A stretch of DNA of 64,000 nucleotides, taken from Bathymodiolus brooksi. Lineage: Eukaryota > Mollusca > Bivalvia > Mytilida > Modiolidae. The stretch covers positions 105,641,505 to 105,705,504 of the forward strand of contig OY804575.1 of assembly GCA_963680875.1 (NCBI GenBank), given 5' to 3'. Below the pieces are notes generated by a model, which saw only the letters and a list, made by a program, of their open reading frames with translations, did not search any database and was not told the DNA's origin. Shown piece by piece: positions 20,587-33,433 of the stretch. How positions within the stretch are numbered: position 1 is the stretch's first letter; the number at the start of each line of letters is the position of its first letter. The translations under genes were made by a program, and so were the position numbers.

Positions 20587-21270
20587 TTGTATAGTATTAA
20601 GTTAAACAACACACCTAAAGTTTTAAATGATAACATTGAACATTCTCTTTATGTTGATAACTTCCTGATATGTAATCGGTGTAAGAATGTAAACATTATT
20701 GAAAGAAAACTACGATTAGGTCTAAGCAAAATAGAAAAAAATGGAAATGTTGAATATATTTATATTTTCTAGTTAAAAACTGAATGTGAGTATTTTTGCA
20801 ATAAAAGAAAACTCCACCCAGAACCGAAGTTAATATTGTATGATTTCCTTATTAAAATAGTTAAAAGAAAATGTTTACTTTCCTTATTTTTAATAGTAGA
20901 CTGACCTGTCTACCTCATATCAAAATGCCTAAATATAATTGTTGTTCATTGAAACGATGAATCCAGTACCGACTGGGGTGCGGATATCAAAGTTTTTGAT
21001 AAATTTATAATATAAATCGTTGATTCCATAATAAATATGTTACAGGTGTATCGTTTAAAGATCAGCTCGTTAATCGAACATGAAACTGCTCGATTCACCA
21101 TCAAAGAGTCCGTCTCTGCATTTAAGAGTTTGTATATTAAAGGAAACCAGCCTCTACCGGACAACAGACGGCTCAAACATGGATTGCAGTATGCTACCAA
21201 TTTGGAGACTTTAGAAATGCTTATGATAAACATCGCAATAAAATGTAATCCTTTGATCTGCGACAAAAAA
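20587..21270 (+). pseudogene. Degenerate Jockey-like LINE reverse transcriptase
   Basis: In order on the plus strand: EHSLYVDNFLICNRCKNVNI with an altered catalytic box (YVDN for YVDD), IERKLRLGLSKIEKNGN, HPEPKLILYDFL, SSTDWGADIKVF and, from 21037, ETARFTIKESVSAFKSLYIK and LPDNRRLKHGLQYATNLETL. These follow the order of the catalytic palm, the thumb and the downstream region of Jockey-type elements, with internal deletions and several stops. The missing second Asp alone would inactivate it. Confidence 0.75.
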
Positions 21271-21400
21271 TATTATAACTGTACAATTCTGATAGCAGTT
21301 TTGATTATATTACTCTTACTGTAATTTCTGAAAACCCTCCAACGTTAAAGAGGGAGAGGCGTTAAGGTGCAAAATTGGCCCCACATTATATTAAAAAATA

Positions 21401-22614
21401 ATGCTCGACATAGAATAAAAACAATTTACTAATTTAATTGTTAGATAAACAAATTTTCTAAATATATAACTTTCCGTGAAATTGGGTGCGCTATGACGTC
21501 ATAATGACATCATAATTAGACGGATAATGCTAAAAATGGACTACAAACGACATATTTAATGTACATTTTAGCTATTTTATATACCTCCACAGTCTTCCAC
21601 CAACACCAAATTGAGCAGCTGTTTTGAGTATAGAGGGTTAATGATTATATCAAAATGTTTTGTTGGTGGAGGATTGTGGAGGTTGTTAAATACTAATTTA
21701 TTTATAACCTCAGCCAGACCCTTAAAATCAATATTTTCACTCTTCTGATTGTATATATGAGACCATTATATACACAATCTGTACATTTCATGATTCATTT
21801 CAAGTAATGAAATTCATCAGCAAATAACTTATGTTTCTGTAAATAATTGTATTTATTTTAAATACAGTTTGTGTACATTGAAAACAAGAGAAAAACTCAG
21901 TGCATGCAATCCGGCGTCAATGCCATAAAAAGAACTGGGGACTATAAGTGCCATATATGGCCCCATATTTAATGAATCATTATCTTAGAAAATACTTGAT
22001 TAAAATTTGATGTATTATAGACGAGATCATACTTTTGATGTTAAAACTTGTTTCCAACAAACTCGATACGTATTTGACGTCATTGTGACGTCATGGGCGT
22101 TATTTGTTTTCTTTATTTCGTGGAATTTTTCCCGCGATATTTGGACGGTTTTCGAAGAAATTAAGCACCTCGCAGTCGTGCACCAGAAAAATATTTTACC
22201 AGATTATTAAAATAAATAAAACACAAATACTGTTACAGTATTTTTTTGGTTTCACGAGGTGTTAAATTTCTTGAAAAACGACGGGAGAAAATGTTCAAAT
22301 ATTCCAAGCGCTTAGATGACGTTTTGATATTTGAGAAGCAATCTTTGCCGTAAAAAACGATGGTATGTCGGCACGTAACAGTTATATACAAATGTAAGAT
22401 AAAAATAAAATAAACACCACTTCATCCAAAATAGTTTTTTTTTCATAATACCTCAATTATTGATTATATATTTTCTTCCGGGATACTGAAATAGTTATTG
22501 CTACCGGGATACTGAGGTAGGTCTATCGATGCTACTTCTAAATTGAAGTAAAATAGTTTGATCCAAAAGAAGTAGATATTTTTTGGGCACAATCCAACAG
22601 ATAGCTCTCACATT
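21401..22614. repeat. Tandem duplication, unit 1 block X
   Basis: Aligns with 24625-25847 almost base for base (starting ATGCTCGACATAGAATAAAA). Differences are isolated substitutions plus one small indel region near 22505 / 25730. It contains a small inverted repeat (CCTCCACAGTCTTCCACCAA ... TTGGTGGAGGATTGTGGAGG) and a 67-codon frame that is open in both copies. Confidence 0.93.
22007..22210 (+). CDS. Hypothetical 67-residue frame, copy 1
   Basis: Met-Met-Tyr-Tyr-Arg-Arg start, a hydrophobic middle (SWALFVFFISWNF) and a stop after ILPDY. The same frame is open at 25231-25434 with only two visible amino-acid changes (Leu to Ile, Ser to Pro). Because the whole 1.2-kb block is duplicated at very high identity, an open frame in both copies is weak evidence of coding. 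No domain is recognised. Confidence 0.12.
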   Translation: MMYYRRDHTFDVKTCFQQTRYVFDVIVTSWALFVFFISWNFSRDIWTVFEEIKHLAVVHQKNILPDY

Positions 22615-22670
22615 TTCAATTACAAGCTCCTTTTTCAAGGTGCTCTCCAAACCAAAGGACAAATACCCCC

Positions 22671-22701
<31 letters not shown>

Positions 22702-23212
22702 TATAGATATTTTAAATTCCCAATTACAGTCATTTCAGTTAAAATTTACAGAGAGACTTGAAAACAGACTTTCAAGTAAGATTATTAAAGTTTTGTTATC
22801 AAATAGAAAATTGTCAGGGAGGAAGCGAATTGCTTTTGATAATAATGTGCATAAGATCGCAATATTCTCAGATGAGTTAGAAAATGTAAAACAATTAAAT
22901 TTTAGCTTACAAAAGTTTGAAAGCGACAACATAGAATTTGAAAAAAGTGTTCTGATTTACATAATGGTTTACAGGAAGAAATATGTCTTAAGGGGGTTTT
23001 TGCAAGCAAAAAACCAGAATCTGTCAAATCAACTTGACAGTCTGAAAGATACGAACAGTCGCCTTATAGATTATGTAAAATCAATAAATAAAAAAGTTGG
23101 AACCGCGAATAGTGAAAAAGAGTTTTCGGAAATTACTGAAAACAACAAATCAAGGAAAATAAAAGAATTTAAATCGAAGGCTGAAACTAAAATTCACATC
23201 ACATTTTCATAG
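22583..23212 (+). CDS. Unrecognised lysine-rich, helix-prone frame in a unit-specific insert
   Basis: An open frame whose first 30 residues are an AT-microsatellite translation (repeated Ile-Tyr). The credible part starts near 22710 and runs to the stop at 23210. It is rich in Lys, Asn, Ser and Leu with heptad-like stretches (LQSFQLKFTERLENRLSSKI, NLSNQLDSLKDTNSRLIDY, EFSEITENNKSRKIKEFKSK), suggesting coiled coil. It occupies an insert (22615-23201) that is absent from the sister unit, where a different 555-bp sequence with a SINE stands instead. It could be one exon or a fragment of an uncharacterised multi-copy gene. No domain is assigned and it may not be expressed. Confidence 0.3.
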
Positions 23213-23892
23213 ATTATATAAAGTTTCCCCTTTTGCGCCCAAATTAAACTTTTTAATTTCTATCAGTTCCATTCTCTTAAATCAACCTCCAATGGACAAA
23301 TGATGGATCAAAATTTTGTATATATAGTGCATTGAAAATGCGTTCTGTCATGTGCATAAGTTATTGTTTGCATGATTGACAGACAATATTCATCATATTG
23401 TTTTCTAGCTTCTGAACTGTCGATCGAGAAAAAAAATATATATTCTAGACAGACAGCAAATAGCCAGTCAATGGGGTTTGCAATTAATATTTCGCATGCA
23501 CAATAGCGACCCCACACCACAAGGTGTGGAAAATAGAAATATTCTTCTGTGGTTTAAATGCGTATTAACTGCATTACATGTAAACTGTATGATTCTGTTT
23601 GATAAAGTCCTTTAACTAGAACAGGGGAAAATGTACATTTGAGTGAAATAGTGTTGTAATAAAAGATCGTGAACGTGATGTACAAGTATTAAAGAATGTC
23701 AAGGTATATTTTAAATGAGGTTGAAACAAGTCACCATTTGATTCGGTTGTATTTCATTTTGACGATTTTAATTACGGAAGACGATCACAACCATATTTTT
23801 TACAATTACAACTCGGCTGGGTTTTTTTTCATAACCTATAATAAAATTAACAAATATATTGCACACTGTCGGAACAGTTCCAGCATTCAATA
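23202..23892. repeat. Tandem duplication, unit 1 block Y/Z
   Basis: 23202-23800 aligns with 26403-27012, and the sub-block 23553-23892 also aligns with 24146-24488, so the right part exists three times. Shared landmarks are TAAAGTTTCCCCTTTTGCGC, ACTGTCGATCGAGAAAAAAA, AGTCAATGGGGTTTGCAATT and GATCGTGAACGTGATGTACA. Confidence 0.9.
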
Positions 23893-23970
23893 GTGGTGAT
23901 AGGCAACGATTGCACAGGTAGTTGTAAATTCAACTACCATACGACCACGACGGCTCAAGTTCAGTTAAGA
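23893..23970 (-). repeat. Truncated tRNA-derived SINE
   Basis: Only the 5' head of the SINE family is present, on the minus strand (GTGGTGATAGGCAACGATTG through ACCATACGACCACGACGGC). It is followed by an (AAAT)n run at 24001-24036. Confidence 0.7.
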
Positions 23971-24000
23971 TTAAAGGAAATTAAGTCTACCCATGTTGAA

Positions 24001-24002
24001 TA

Positions 24003-24033
<31 letters not shown>

Positions 24034-24036
24034 ATA
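24001..24036. repeat. (AAAT)n microsatellite
   Basis: About nine AAAT units next to the SINE head. Confidence 0.9.
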
Positions 24037-24145
24037 TTGCACGGACCGTGCTATTTATCTTAGTGAATCTCATGATCATCGATGAGCTAAAACAATTGAC
24101 GAAGGTGGTCCGTTGCTGAGCATGAGCAGTATAAAGCTGGGGCTC

Positions 24146-24488
24146 TTAAATGCGTATTAACTGCATTACATGTAAACTGTATGATTCTGTTTGATAAAGT
24201 CCTTTAACTAGAACAGGAAAAAATGTACATTTAAGTGAAATAGTGTTCTAATAAAAGATCGTGAACGTGATGTACAAGTATGAAAGAATGTCAAGGTATA
24301 TTTTAAATGAGGTTGAAACAAGTCACCATTTGATTCGGTTGTATTTCATTTTGACGATTTTAATTACGGAAGACGATCACAACCATATTTGTTTTTAACA
24401 ATAGCAACTCAGCTATTTTTTTTTCATAACCTATAATAAAATGAACAAATATATAGCACACTGTCGGAACAGTTCCAGCATTCAATAG
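24146..24488. repeat. Extra copy of block Z between the two duplication units
   Basis: Matches 23553-23892 from TTAAATGCGTATTAACTGCA to AGCATTCAATAG. It lies just before unit 2 begins at 24625, so the junction between the tandem units is itself a duplicated segment. Confidence 0.88.
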
Positions 24489-24624
24489 AAAAATCGTAGA
24501 GATGTGTAATTTCGATATCCCTAACACACCTATAAATGACCCCTCCTGGCTTAGTTCAGGTACTTCAATAAAAAGTGACGGTGTTAAATTAGTATACGGT
24601 AGATTTTTCTAAGACATTTCTCTT

Positions 24625-25847
24625 ATGCTCGACATAGAATAAAAACAATTTACTAATTTAATTGTTAGATAAACAAATTTTCTAAAAATATAACTTTCCG
24701 TGAAATTGGGTGCGCTATGACGTCATAGTGACATCATAATTAGACGGATAATGCTAAAAATGGACTACAAACGACATATTTAATGTACATTTTAGCTATT
24801 TTATATACCTCCACAGTCTTCCACCAACACCAAATTGAGCAGCTGTTTTGAGTATAGAGGGTTAATGATTATATCAAAATGTTTTGTTGGTGGAGGATTG
24901 TGGAGGTTGTTAAATACTAATTTATTTATAACCTCAGCCAGACCCTTAAAATCAATATTTTCACTCTTCTGATTGTAAATATGAGACCATTATATACACA
25001 ATCTGTACATTTCATGATTCATTTCAAGTAATGAAATTCATCAGCAAATAACTTATGTTTCTGTAAATAATTGTATTTATTTTAAATACAGTTTGTGTAC
25101 ATTGAAAACAAGAGAAAAACTCAGTGCATGCAATCCGGCGTCAATGCCATAAAAAGAACTGGGGACTTTAAGTGCCATATATGGCCCCATATTTAATGAA
25201 TCATTATCTTAGAAAATACTTGATTAAAATTTGATGTATTATAGACGAGATCATACTTTTGATGTTAAAACTTGTTTCCAACAAACTCGATACGTATTTG
25301 ACGTCATTGTGACGTCATGGGCGATATTTGTTTTCTTTATTTCGTGGAATTTTCCCCGCGATATTTGGACGGTTTTCGAAGAAATTAAGCACCTCGCAGT
25401 CGTGCACCAGAAAAATATTTTACCAGATTATTAAAATAAATAAAACACAAATACTGTTACAGTATTTTTTTGGTTTCACGAGGTGTTAAATTTCTTGGAA
25501 AACGACGGGAGAAAATGTTCAAATATTCCAAGCGCTTAGATGACGTATTGATATTTGAGAAGCAATCTTTGCCGTAAAAAACGATGGTATGTCGGCACGT
25601 AACAGTTATATACAAATGTAAGATAAAAATTAAATAAACACCACTTCATCCAAAATATTTTTTTTTCATAAGCCCCCAATTATTGATTATATATTTTCTT
25701 CCGGGATACTGAAATAGTTATTACTACAGAGATTTGAAGGATGCCGTTTAATGGTCTATCGATGTTACTTCTAGAATGAAGTAAAATAGTTTGAACCAAA
25801 AGGAGTAGATATTTTTTGGACACAATCCAACAGATAGCTCTCACATT
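24625..25847. repeat. Tandem duplication, unit 2 block X
   Basis: Sister of 21401-22614, offset about 3224 bp. It includes the same frame at 25231-25434 and the same inverted repeat. The few differences suggest a recent event. Confidence 0.93.
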
Positions 25848-25920
25848 ATGACCCAAAGGTGTTTTATGTTATGCACTACATACACAAACGTTTGATCCAT
25901 CATTTGTCCATTGGAGGTTA

Positions 25921-26155
25921 GGTGTTTAACACCACTTTCAAAAATATTTCATTTATTACTTTTGTGGCGGAAGTTGGAGTACCCAGAGAAATCCACAGAC
26001 CTGTCGCAAGTCACTGACAAACTTGATCAATGTTTTATCGAGTACACCTCGCCATGAATGGGGTTCAAACTCACAACTTAAGTGGTGATAAGCAATGATT
26101 GCACAGGTAGTTGTAAATTTAACTACCATACGACCACGACGGCTCAAGCTCAGTT
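25921..26155 (-). repeat. tRNA-derived SINE, nearly full length
   Basis: Reading the minus strand: head with ACCACGACGG-type start, box B region GTTTGAACCCC, body GAGGTGTACTCGATAAAAC, and tail ending GAAAGTGGTGTTAAACACC. It is part of the insert specific to unit 2 of the tandem duplication. Confidence 0.82.
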
Positions 26156-26402
26156 AAGATGAAAGGTAATTGTTTTATTGATATTGATGGAATTTATGAT
26201 TATCACTGTTTATAAACTTTCTTTTCATATCAATCAATGAAAAGAATTGGTTTGCTGAAAGTATGTTTTTTGTTGGGGTTCATTGAATGGAGTTTGTATC
26301 TTATGTGAAGTTCCGTCAATTGCAGACACAACGTTATGCATATCAGAACAATACCTTTTCTCTTGCCATCAGACTGAGGTGGTTGGTCACTGAATTCACA
26401 TA

Positions 26403-27012
26403 ACATTTTCATAAATTATATAAAGTTTCCCCTTTTGCGCCCAAATTAAACTTTTAACTTCTATCAGTTCCATTCTCTTAAATCAACCTCCAATGGACAA
26501 ATGATGGATCAAAAGTTTGTGTATGTAGTGCATTGAAAATGCGTTCTGTCATGTGCATAAGTTATTGTTTGCATGATTGACAGACAATATTCATCATATT
26601 GTTTTCTAGCTTCTGAACTGTCGATCGAGAAAAAAATAAAATATTCTAGACAGGCAGCAAATAGCCAGTCAATGGGGTTTGCAATTAATATTTCGCATGC
26701 ACAATAGCGACCCCACACCACAAGGTGTGGAAAATAGAAATATTCTTCTGTGGTTTAAATGCGTATTAACTGCATTACATGTAAACTGTAGGATTCTGTT
26801 TGATAAAGTCCTTTAACTAGAACAGGAACAAAATGTTCACTTGAGTGAAATAGTATTGTAATAAAAGATCGTGAACGTGATGTACAAGTATTAAAGAATG
26901 TCCAGGTATATTTTAAATGAGGTTGAAACAAGTCACCATTTGATATTAATTCGGTTGTATTTCATTTTGACGATTCTAATTACGGAAGACGATCACAACC
27001 ATATTGTTTTTG
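26403..27012. repeat. Tandem duplication, unit 2 block Y
   Basis: Sister of 23202-23800. Alignment stops near 27012, where unit 1 continues with different sequence, which marks the right edge of the duplication. Confidence 0.9.
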
Positions 27013-27029
27013 ATTGGATTAAAATTATA

Positions 27030-27800
27030 GCTGTATAATAATGTATAATATCCTACTATTATTAGAATCCTAACATGACTGCGAAATTGACATAAATAGA
27101 ATAACAAATGGCTTTCTCAAGGAAAACGCCGACTTTATGTGAAAGGGACACCAGACAGCTACGAGGAACTAATTTAATACATCCCTTAGCGCGGGATTTA
27201 AAGGACACACTCCTTACACGTAAAAGACAACTTTCAACAGATTCTGATAGCAACAGTTTATTAGGAGTGTTGTTGTTGGTTTGTCACAAAGCAAAATAAT
27301 ATCTACCATCTCCTCATTTTCTAGTGACAATAAAAACAATCATACATAGACTCATGGCAGCGACACACATTTTACCTACGCGATTAATCATATGGTTGTA
27401 AACTTGTTCTCATCATAAATATATATGAAATACTTGATTGTAAAACAATTATCTATCGACAACCACTTTCTATGGGATATCTGATTCCAAGGCTTGTTAT
27501 CAGTTTATCAAAAAAACAAAAATAATTCACACCATTTCCCAAAATATTTCCATATTATAAAAAAAAGCGGTCTTTAAATATTGGACATTTTTTTTCATGG
27601 ATTTGTGATGGTTGTCCGTAAAAATGTACTGGAATATATCATTGCATTGGTTGTCGTTAAGAATAAAAAACGGTTAAAAAAGTGTTTAAAAAAAATTCAA
27701 ATATGACAAAGTTCTATTGTCCAAATAAATCTATCTATTACTTCTTTAAGATTAATACCAACATTTTCGACGATCAATGTTAATAAGTTTCTGAATTGAT
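27030..27800. other. Intergenic sequence with one unassigned small frame
   Basis: A 63-residue frame on the plus strand (27108-27299, starting MAFSRKTPTLCERDTRQLRG) and an overlapping minus-strand frame are both open. Neither shows a domain, and I do not call a gene. The rest is AT-rich and unremarkable. Confidence 0.3.
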
Positions 27801-27804
27801 GCCC

Positions 27805-27986
27805 CAGGGACGGATCCAGGGGGGCGCACCAGGCGCCCCATAAAATTGAAAAAATATAATTTTTTGGCGTAAAATCGTGATTTTTCACACGAAATACCCC
27901 AACAATCTTCGCGCCTCCCTCCGCTCGGCGCAATTTTTTTTAAGTCCGCCCCCCCCCCCTACCTTGAAATCCTGGATCTGCCCCTG
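27805..27986. mobile_element. Short inverted-repeat element, hAT-like ends
   Basis: The left end CAGGGACGGATCCAGG is mirrored at the right by CCTGGATCTGCCCCTG, giving 16-bp terminal inverted repeats with two mismatches around a 150-bp core with GC-rich edges. CAGGG-type ends suit hAT non-autonomous elements. No matching 8-bp target duplication was found, so the class is tentative. Confidence 0.7.
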
Positions 27987-28639
27987 ATATTAACCTCAAT
28001 ATGTACATTATCAATGTCATAGCAGACAATGAATCCAAAATTGGTCTGTATGAGATTTAAGGTGACGAAAAAATGAATTACGAAAAACTACAATTTGAAC
28101 GTGAAATAATAGATGTGGTACGTAGTTCTTATATTTAAAGATGACATTTTTAGATCAGATTTCATGAGATCACTCATGCAATTTTAGCATCATAATATAA
28201 CCTCTGACAAATTAAGCGATCAAAATAATGAGAAATTTTATCACGTGAAACAAACCGTCGAAAATAGGAGACCGTCGAAAATGGGTGACCTTGTGACACT
28301 ACTATTCATTCACTTTAATTTCATAATACAGTTTCGGAACATGTTTTTATTCCTGAAATCAATCCACATTGCATATTATGTCAAATTTATGCTGTGTTTA
28401 TTGAGTTTTATTATGCTTTGTTTTTGTTTTTGTTTTTTAATGATATGCATTATAATACAATGATACGTACGCTCTGTATAATGAATAAAATGACGTTCAC
28501 TGCTTTTCATTACCTGAATTTGTCGATCCGCTGTGAGGAATTAGATACACATATTAACTAACTGTATTTATTTCTGAAAAGCTCATATTGTAAATACATT
28601 TTGGAGAAAATTTTATCGACATCTGAGGTGGGGCCGATT

Positions 28640-28930
28640 TTGGCCCTTATAGCTCCCAGTCCTTTGTTAATTTTGAACTTAGAAGATACACAAGATCTAT
28701 TCAATAACATGTTGCTGTAGAAGAGATTGAAGATGTCAAAGGGGTAATCAGACACGTAAATCAAAGAAGGACAGAAGACACAAAGGCAAAAAGAAAAAGA
28801 AGAAAAGGACAAACAACGATCAACAAAACACTACATAGAAAACTAAAGATCCAGCAACACGAACTCAACCAAAAATCGGAGGTAACCTCAGGTGCTCCGG
28901 AAGGATAAGCAGTTCCTGCTCCACTAGTGG
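28640..28930 (-). repeat. Retroelement 3' tail fragment
   Basis: The minus strand shows the tail signature of the YIDD-type retroelement family: CTGCTTATCCTTCCGGAGCA, GATCGTTGTTTGTCC and CTGATTACCCCTTTGACATC. No reverse-transcriptase codons are left. Confidence 0.6.
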
Positions 28931-29434
28931 TAACCGTTGTGTTACTCTAGTTACAATTCCAGTGATAAGTTTTGAATGAGGAATTAGACCATTAACATTT
29001 GAATAGTCCCCAATTTATACTAGAGGTTTTTAGCATAGTGTAGCACCAGTAGTTTCCGGAAAGCAATTTTGCAATTTATTTAAAAAATATATTATGCATG
29101 AATATAAATTAGTAAAGCGCCTTGTGAATAGTTGACCTTAACCTTTTAATATCTGTCGTATTAAATATACAATTTGATTGTTTATACATCAATGTATCTA
29201 TTGTTAAGGGTATTCTATTAATGAAAATTAGGCTATTACAATGAATGCTTGTGTTTTGAATATACAATGAGAACTACATCTTCCTTTGATCAACTTACTT
29301 TTTGTTTGAAAAATGTGTATTTCCAGTTCATAGAACACATAGTATTGCACAAATGATAATCAGGAAGTGTTTTTATGCTTAAAAAAAGAATTCCGTCAAC
29401 AACATGAAAATTGATGACAATGTACAGGAGTTAT

Positions 29435-29683
29435 GGTTATGGTGTTTAACGCCACTTTCATCAATATTTCCATTATTTCGTGGCGGTCGGTTTTTATTGG
29501 TGTAGGAAACCGGATTACCCGGAGAAAACCACTGACCTGTCGCAAGTCACTGACAAATTTTATCACATAATGCATCGAGTACACTCAACCGGGGCTCGAA
29601 CTCACAACTGTAATGGTCATAGGCATTTATTTCACAGGTAGTTGCAAATCCAACTCATACGATCACGACCACGAGGGCCCCGA
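29435..29683 (-). repeat. tRNA-derived SINE, nearly full length
   Basis: The minus strand begins GGGGCCCTCGTGGTCGTGAT, has box B-like GAGTTCGAGCCCC, and ends GAAAGTGGCGTTAAACACC. It is the same family as 25921-26155, 36375-36500, 43852-44106 and 45333-45600. Confidence 0.85.
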
Positions 29684-30578
29684 TTATGACAATGTACATG
29701 GTTTCGCATAACTAAAGATATTGACAGATATATCACACATGTTTATTTGTTTTACACACTACACATATATTATTGCTTTTACACGAGCTGCATATTTATA
29801 TTTATATTCAAATACATACCCATCTATTTCGTCAAGATTAACAAACATGACACATTTTTAGAGGTCATAAGCTAGAAAAAGAATAATTTAGGAAACATCA
29901 AAGAAAAATGGGTTGTATTTTGTTAAAATGCCATCAAAGCAACATGTGTATGTTTCTCTGAATGGAAGTGAGATGACTTCCGTATAAGAGGAGAAATGGT
30001 TTTATTACTTGGAATTACTAGTAGGGCCACTCTTATTAACCGGCTGCCCATTGGGAGCTGCTATGAGATTAGTAGTGAGCATCCAAGAAGCAGACCAGTC
30101 AACAAACATCAGAGGGGGAGTGATATGTAGTTCCACCGTTAAAACGGATTGTTGGAAAAGGTTGTCTCCCTCTCCATTACCAATACCCACTTCTAGCAAT
30201 CTGTTCCTCATTACAAACTACTACAATTTAATTATACGTACAAGGAGGGAGACATTTTCTCAATACAGTAAATTATTTCGTCGTATTTATTTAATATATT
30301 TGTTTCAACTAGAGCAATAAGCAGACTCCACTTCCGGAGAGTGTTTATCCTGGAGCGTCCGTCCTTAAGTAATATACAAATACATTGAATTGGTATTTAC
30401 TGCTTATCCACTAAGCAAGCAACATAAAACAGGAAAAGCAAATACTGGTCGGCCATGATACTGTATCAGACATCTTTACATGTAGTGTGTTCTTTCAGTG
30501 GGATAGGACTATAAAATATCCAACTCAATGTGCTGATCTATCACAAAGCAGAATTCATAATGATCTCACCCAGAACAA

Positions 30579-30770
<192 letters not shown>

Positions 30771-30914
30771 ATAGTTTCGCTTTTCATTGGAATACCATGT
30801 AAACACGCAAGAGGTTAAAATAAAATAAAAATAGATGTATCTATGTAAAATGAATAACACATAGTACCACATTGTCGGAATATTTCCAAAATACAACATA
30901 AAAGAAAGAGTAAG

Positions 30915-31680
30915 CGTCAAAGAATACGACAATGAAAAACATAAGTAAAAACGATAGAAAACCCCGAAGAGGCTATAACGAATGGACAATCCAGAGACAC
31001 TGACAACATTTGGCACATACGACAGAGGGCAAAAAACACAGAGAAAGCTAAAAAGATGAGCAACAGGAACCCCATCAAAACACCGGGTTTAATCCAGACG
31101 GCTCGCGAAGGGTAAGCAGTATCTGCTTCTTATAAGACATCCACAATATTATACATGTAGTCTTGATGATGATAGAGGAAAGAGGAAAACCTAGGTAAAA
31201 AGGAAAAGATCCATTTTCATTTACAATGTGGATATTTCGTCCGGGTCAACCATATCGTAATAATGACGGTAGAATTTCTGTTACGATGACTTCAATCTAG
31301 GAACATCGTAACCTTCTTTGAGTAGCATTTGCGTCAGCAGCTGAGCCATGTCTAGAAAATAACTGTACAGGGCACAAACCCTAGAATAACGTATGAGTTG
31401 TGAAATGTAAACTCAATAGGCTTGTGATGCTGGAATATTGTTATTGATGAAAGGGAAGTTGACTTTTGGGAATGGTAAAGTCATGACTTTTATCGTAGTG
31501 TTTTGTTTTTAATCTTCCTCAATTGTCGATTTTAAGGTGAAGGTCAAGGTACTTTTCAGTGTCAGTGGTATCCTTATTTCAAGCCCATGTGGATAGATGG
31601 GATACAGATAATCACCAAATCGAGAATTGTTCAGTGACAAAACATCATCTATATTGCAGAAGCTGGGAATAAAGATAGAC
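30915..31680 (-). pseudogene. Reverse-transcriptase fragment with 3' tail
   Basis: The minus strand reads FCNIDDVLSLNNSRFGDYL, then (with frame breaks) EKYLDLHLKID, GRLKTKHYDK, NNIPASQAY, a stop, VYISQLIRYSRVCALYSYFL, MLLKEGYDVPRLKSS and QKFYRHYYDMVDPDEIS. This is the catalytic-box region (YIDD altered to NIDD) and C-terminus of the family best seen at 55298-55811. The family tail follows at 30915-31130. Stops and shifts show it is dead. Confidence 0.82.
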
Positions 31681-31689
31681 AGAAGATAT

Positions 31690-33420
31690 GCAGTAAGCCA
31701 TGTGGACCTTTGGAATATGGAACATTTAAAGATACATATTGCAACAGCAATTTATTTCTAAGCAATATGAGCAATTAAGATGAAAATAAATAGTAGGACA
31801 CTTGACATAGTTGAGACAAACTCATTTCTCATTATGACAATTGGATAAAACACGGCAAAATGTTCCATTATTTAAAATCTTAGCAGATTATATCATCCCT
31901 CTGTGCAAAAACAGATAGGTTGAGGCATGTAGTTGATCGACCTAATGTCTTTTTCAACTTGCCTTTAGTTTATTAATCATAGAAACAAATCATCAGCATT
32001 TAGACCCTTGTCGTTTGTTGTTTCTGTGGAAACATGTGACCCAAGAGTCGGATATAAAGAAAACATTACGTGATTCACGACTGTCAGTCATTCAGAATTT
32101 CATTCCTACGTTGATTGAAAAATGGGATATGACTATTATCCAATACAAATGTATTTTCCACAAGAATATCATATAATAATACATAGAAGATATATGTTAT
32201 GTAGACAAAGATAACATATAATAGCAATAGTCCATCATCCAAGTCTGAAAAAGCCTCTTATAACAAAAGTTTGTGTGATACCCCTGTAGATCGTATTTTT
32301 ATTGAATAAATTTAAAGTTTGATATTCAAACTGTCAATTTCCAGATGTTGCACTCAAATTAAAAACGCGGAAAATAGTACAAATTCAGCTTTTGTTCTAC
32401 CTACCCGTGTGCATACGTAGTGGGGTTCAATAGTTTGCATAACGTTTCATACACATGACCACTTTGATGCCCAAAATTGGATTATATATATTTGGTACAA
32501 GTATAAAAATAGCATAATTCGCCATATCCTTTGAAAATAAAGCTTTTGCAAAAGAAATATACGTTCTCGGAAATGCAGTATTTTTGTACCTAAAAATAGC
32601 ATGTTTTTAACTATTACACACATGACTGCACGTGATTAACCGTAAAACATGTCTAATAATCACAAAAACATCATGCTTGAATCAATCGTTACATTTAAAT
32701 ATTTGTACAACTATTTATTATTCTAAAACGCGCTTTTTTATAGAAATTAACAATTTAGATAAATATTTCCGGATTTTCGAGTTATAACCGATACGGTTTC
32801 ATATTACAAATTGAATGTGATTTTCTTGCGTTTTCTGGGCTTTTTGAGGAAATTTGTAGGTTTTGTACTACACATATTTATCATTTTGACAATCTAGATA
32901 AAAATTTATATCATTATCGACAAAATGTAATCAATTAGTGGATTAATTGTTTTGGGTCTGATTGACTTTGCTTTAGTTGGGGTGCGCTTGATTTGTATTT
33001 TCTCATTTCATTTTTCTGATTGATCATTGATTTCATTATGCTAGATTTATAGGTTTCCTTGTTATTTTTTTATATCTTTACACTTATTTCCATTGTTGTT
33101 GCACATGTTGTTTATTGATTTGTCAACTGATTGTCATTTATGTTATACTTTTTGAAGTTAATTTTATTTCTTTTATCATTTGTTAACTGCATTCCTGGTC
33201 ATTTGGGAATGTGTTTTGGTGATATAGTTTCATAATTACTTTTTGAGGGTATTTTGTCATTTTGGATGGTTGCTTTTCTCTACATTTGTAATGCTTTATT
33301 TTATTCTTATACCTTGTTTTTATATTTGAGGGTTTTCGGAGTTTTTTCTTGATGGTACATTTAGTATATTTTTTGTATTTATATCTGATACATACTTTGT
33401 TATCGTTGTCTCTATAGCGC
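31690..33420. other. AT-rich sequence, nothing recognised
   Basis: No exon pattern, transposon protein or repeat end could be supported. Composition drifts to very T-rich around 33000-33400. Confidence 0.4.
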
Positions 33421-33433
33421 AATGCTTTACTCA

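Noticed and set aside
27108..27299. 63-residue plus-strand frame starting MAFSRKTPTL
   Set aside because: No domain, an overlapping antisense frame of the same size, and no splice or promoter signals.
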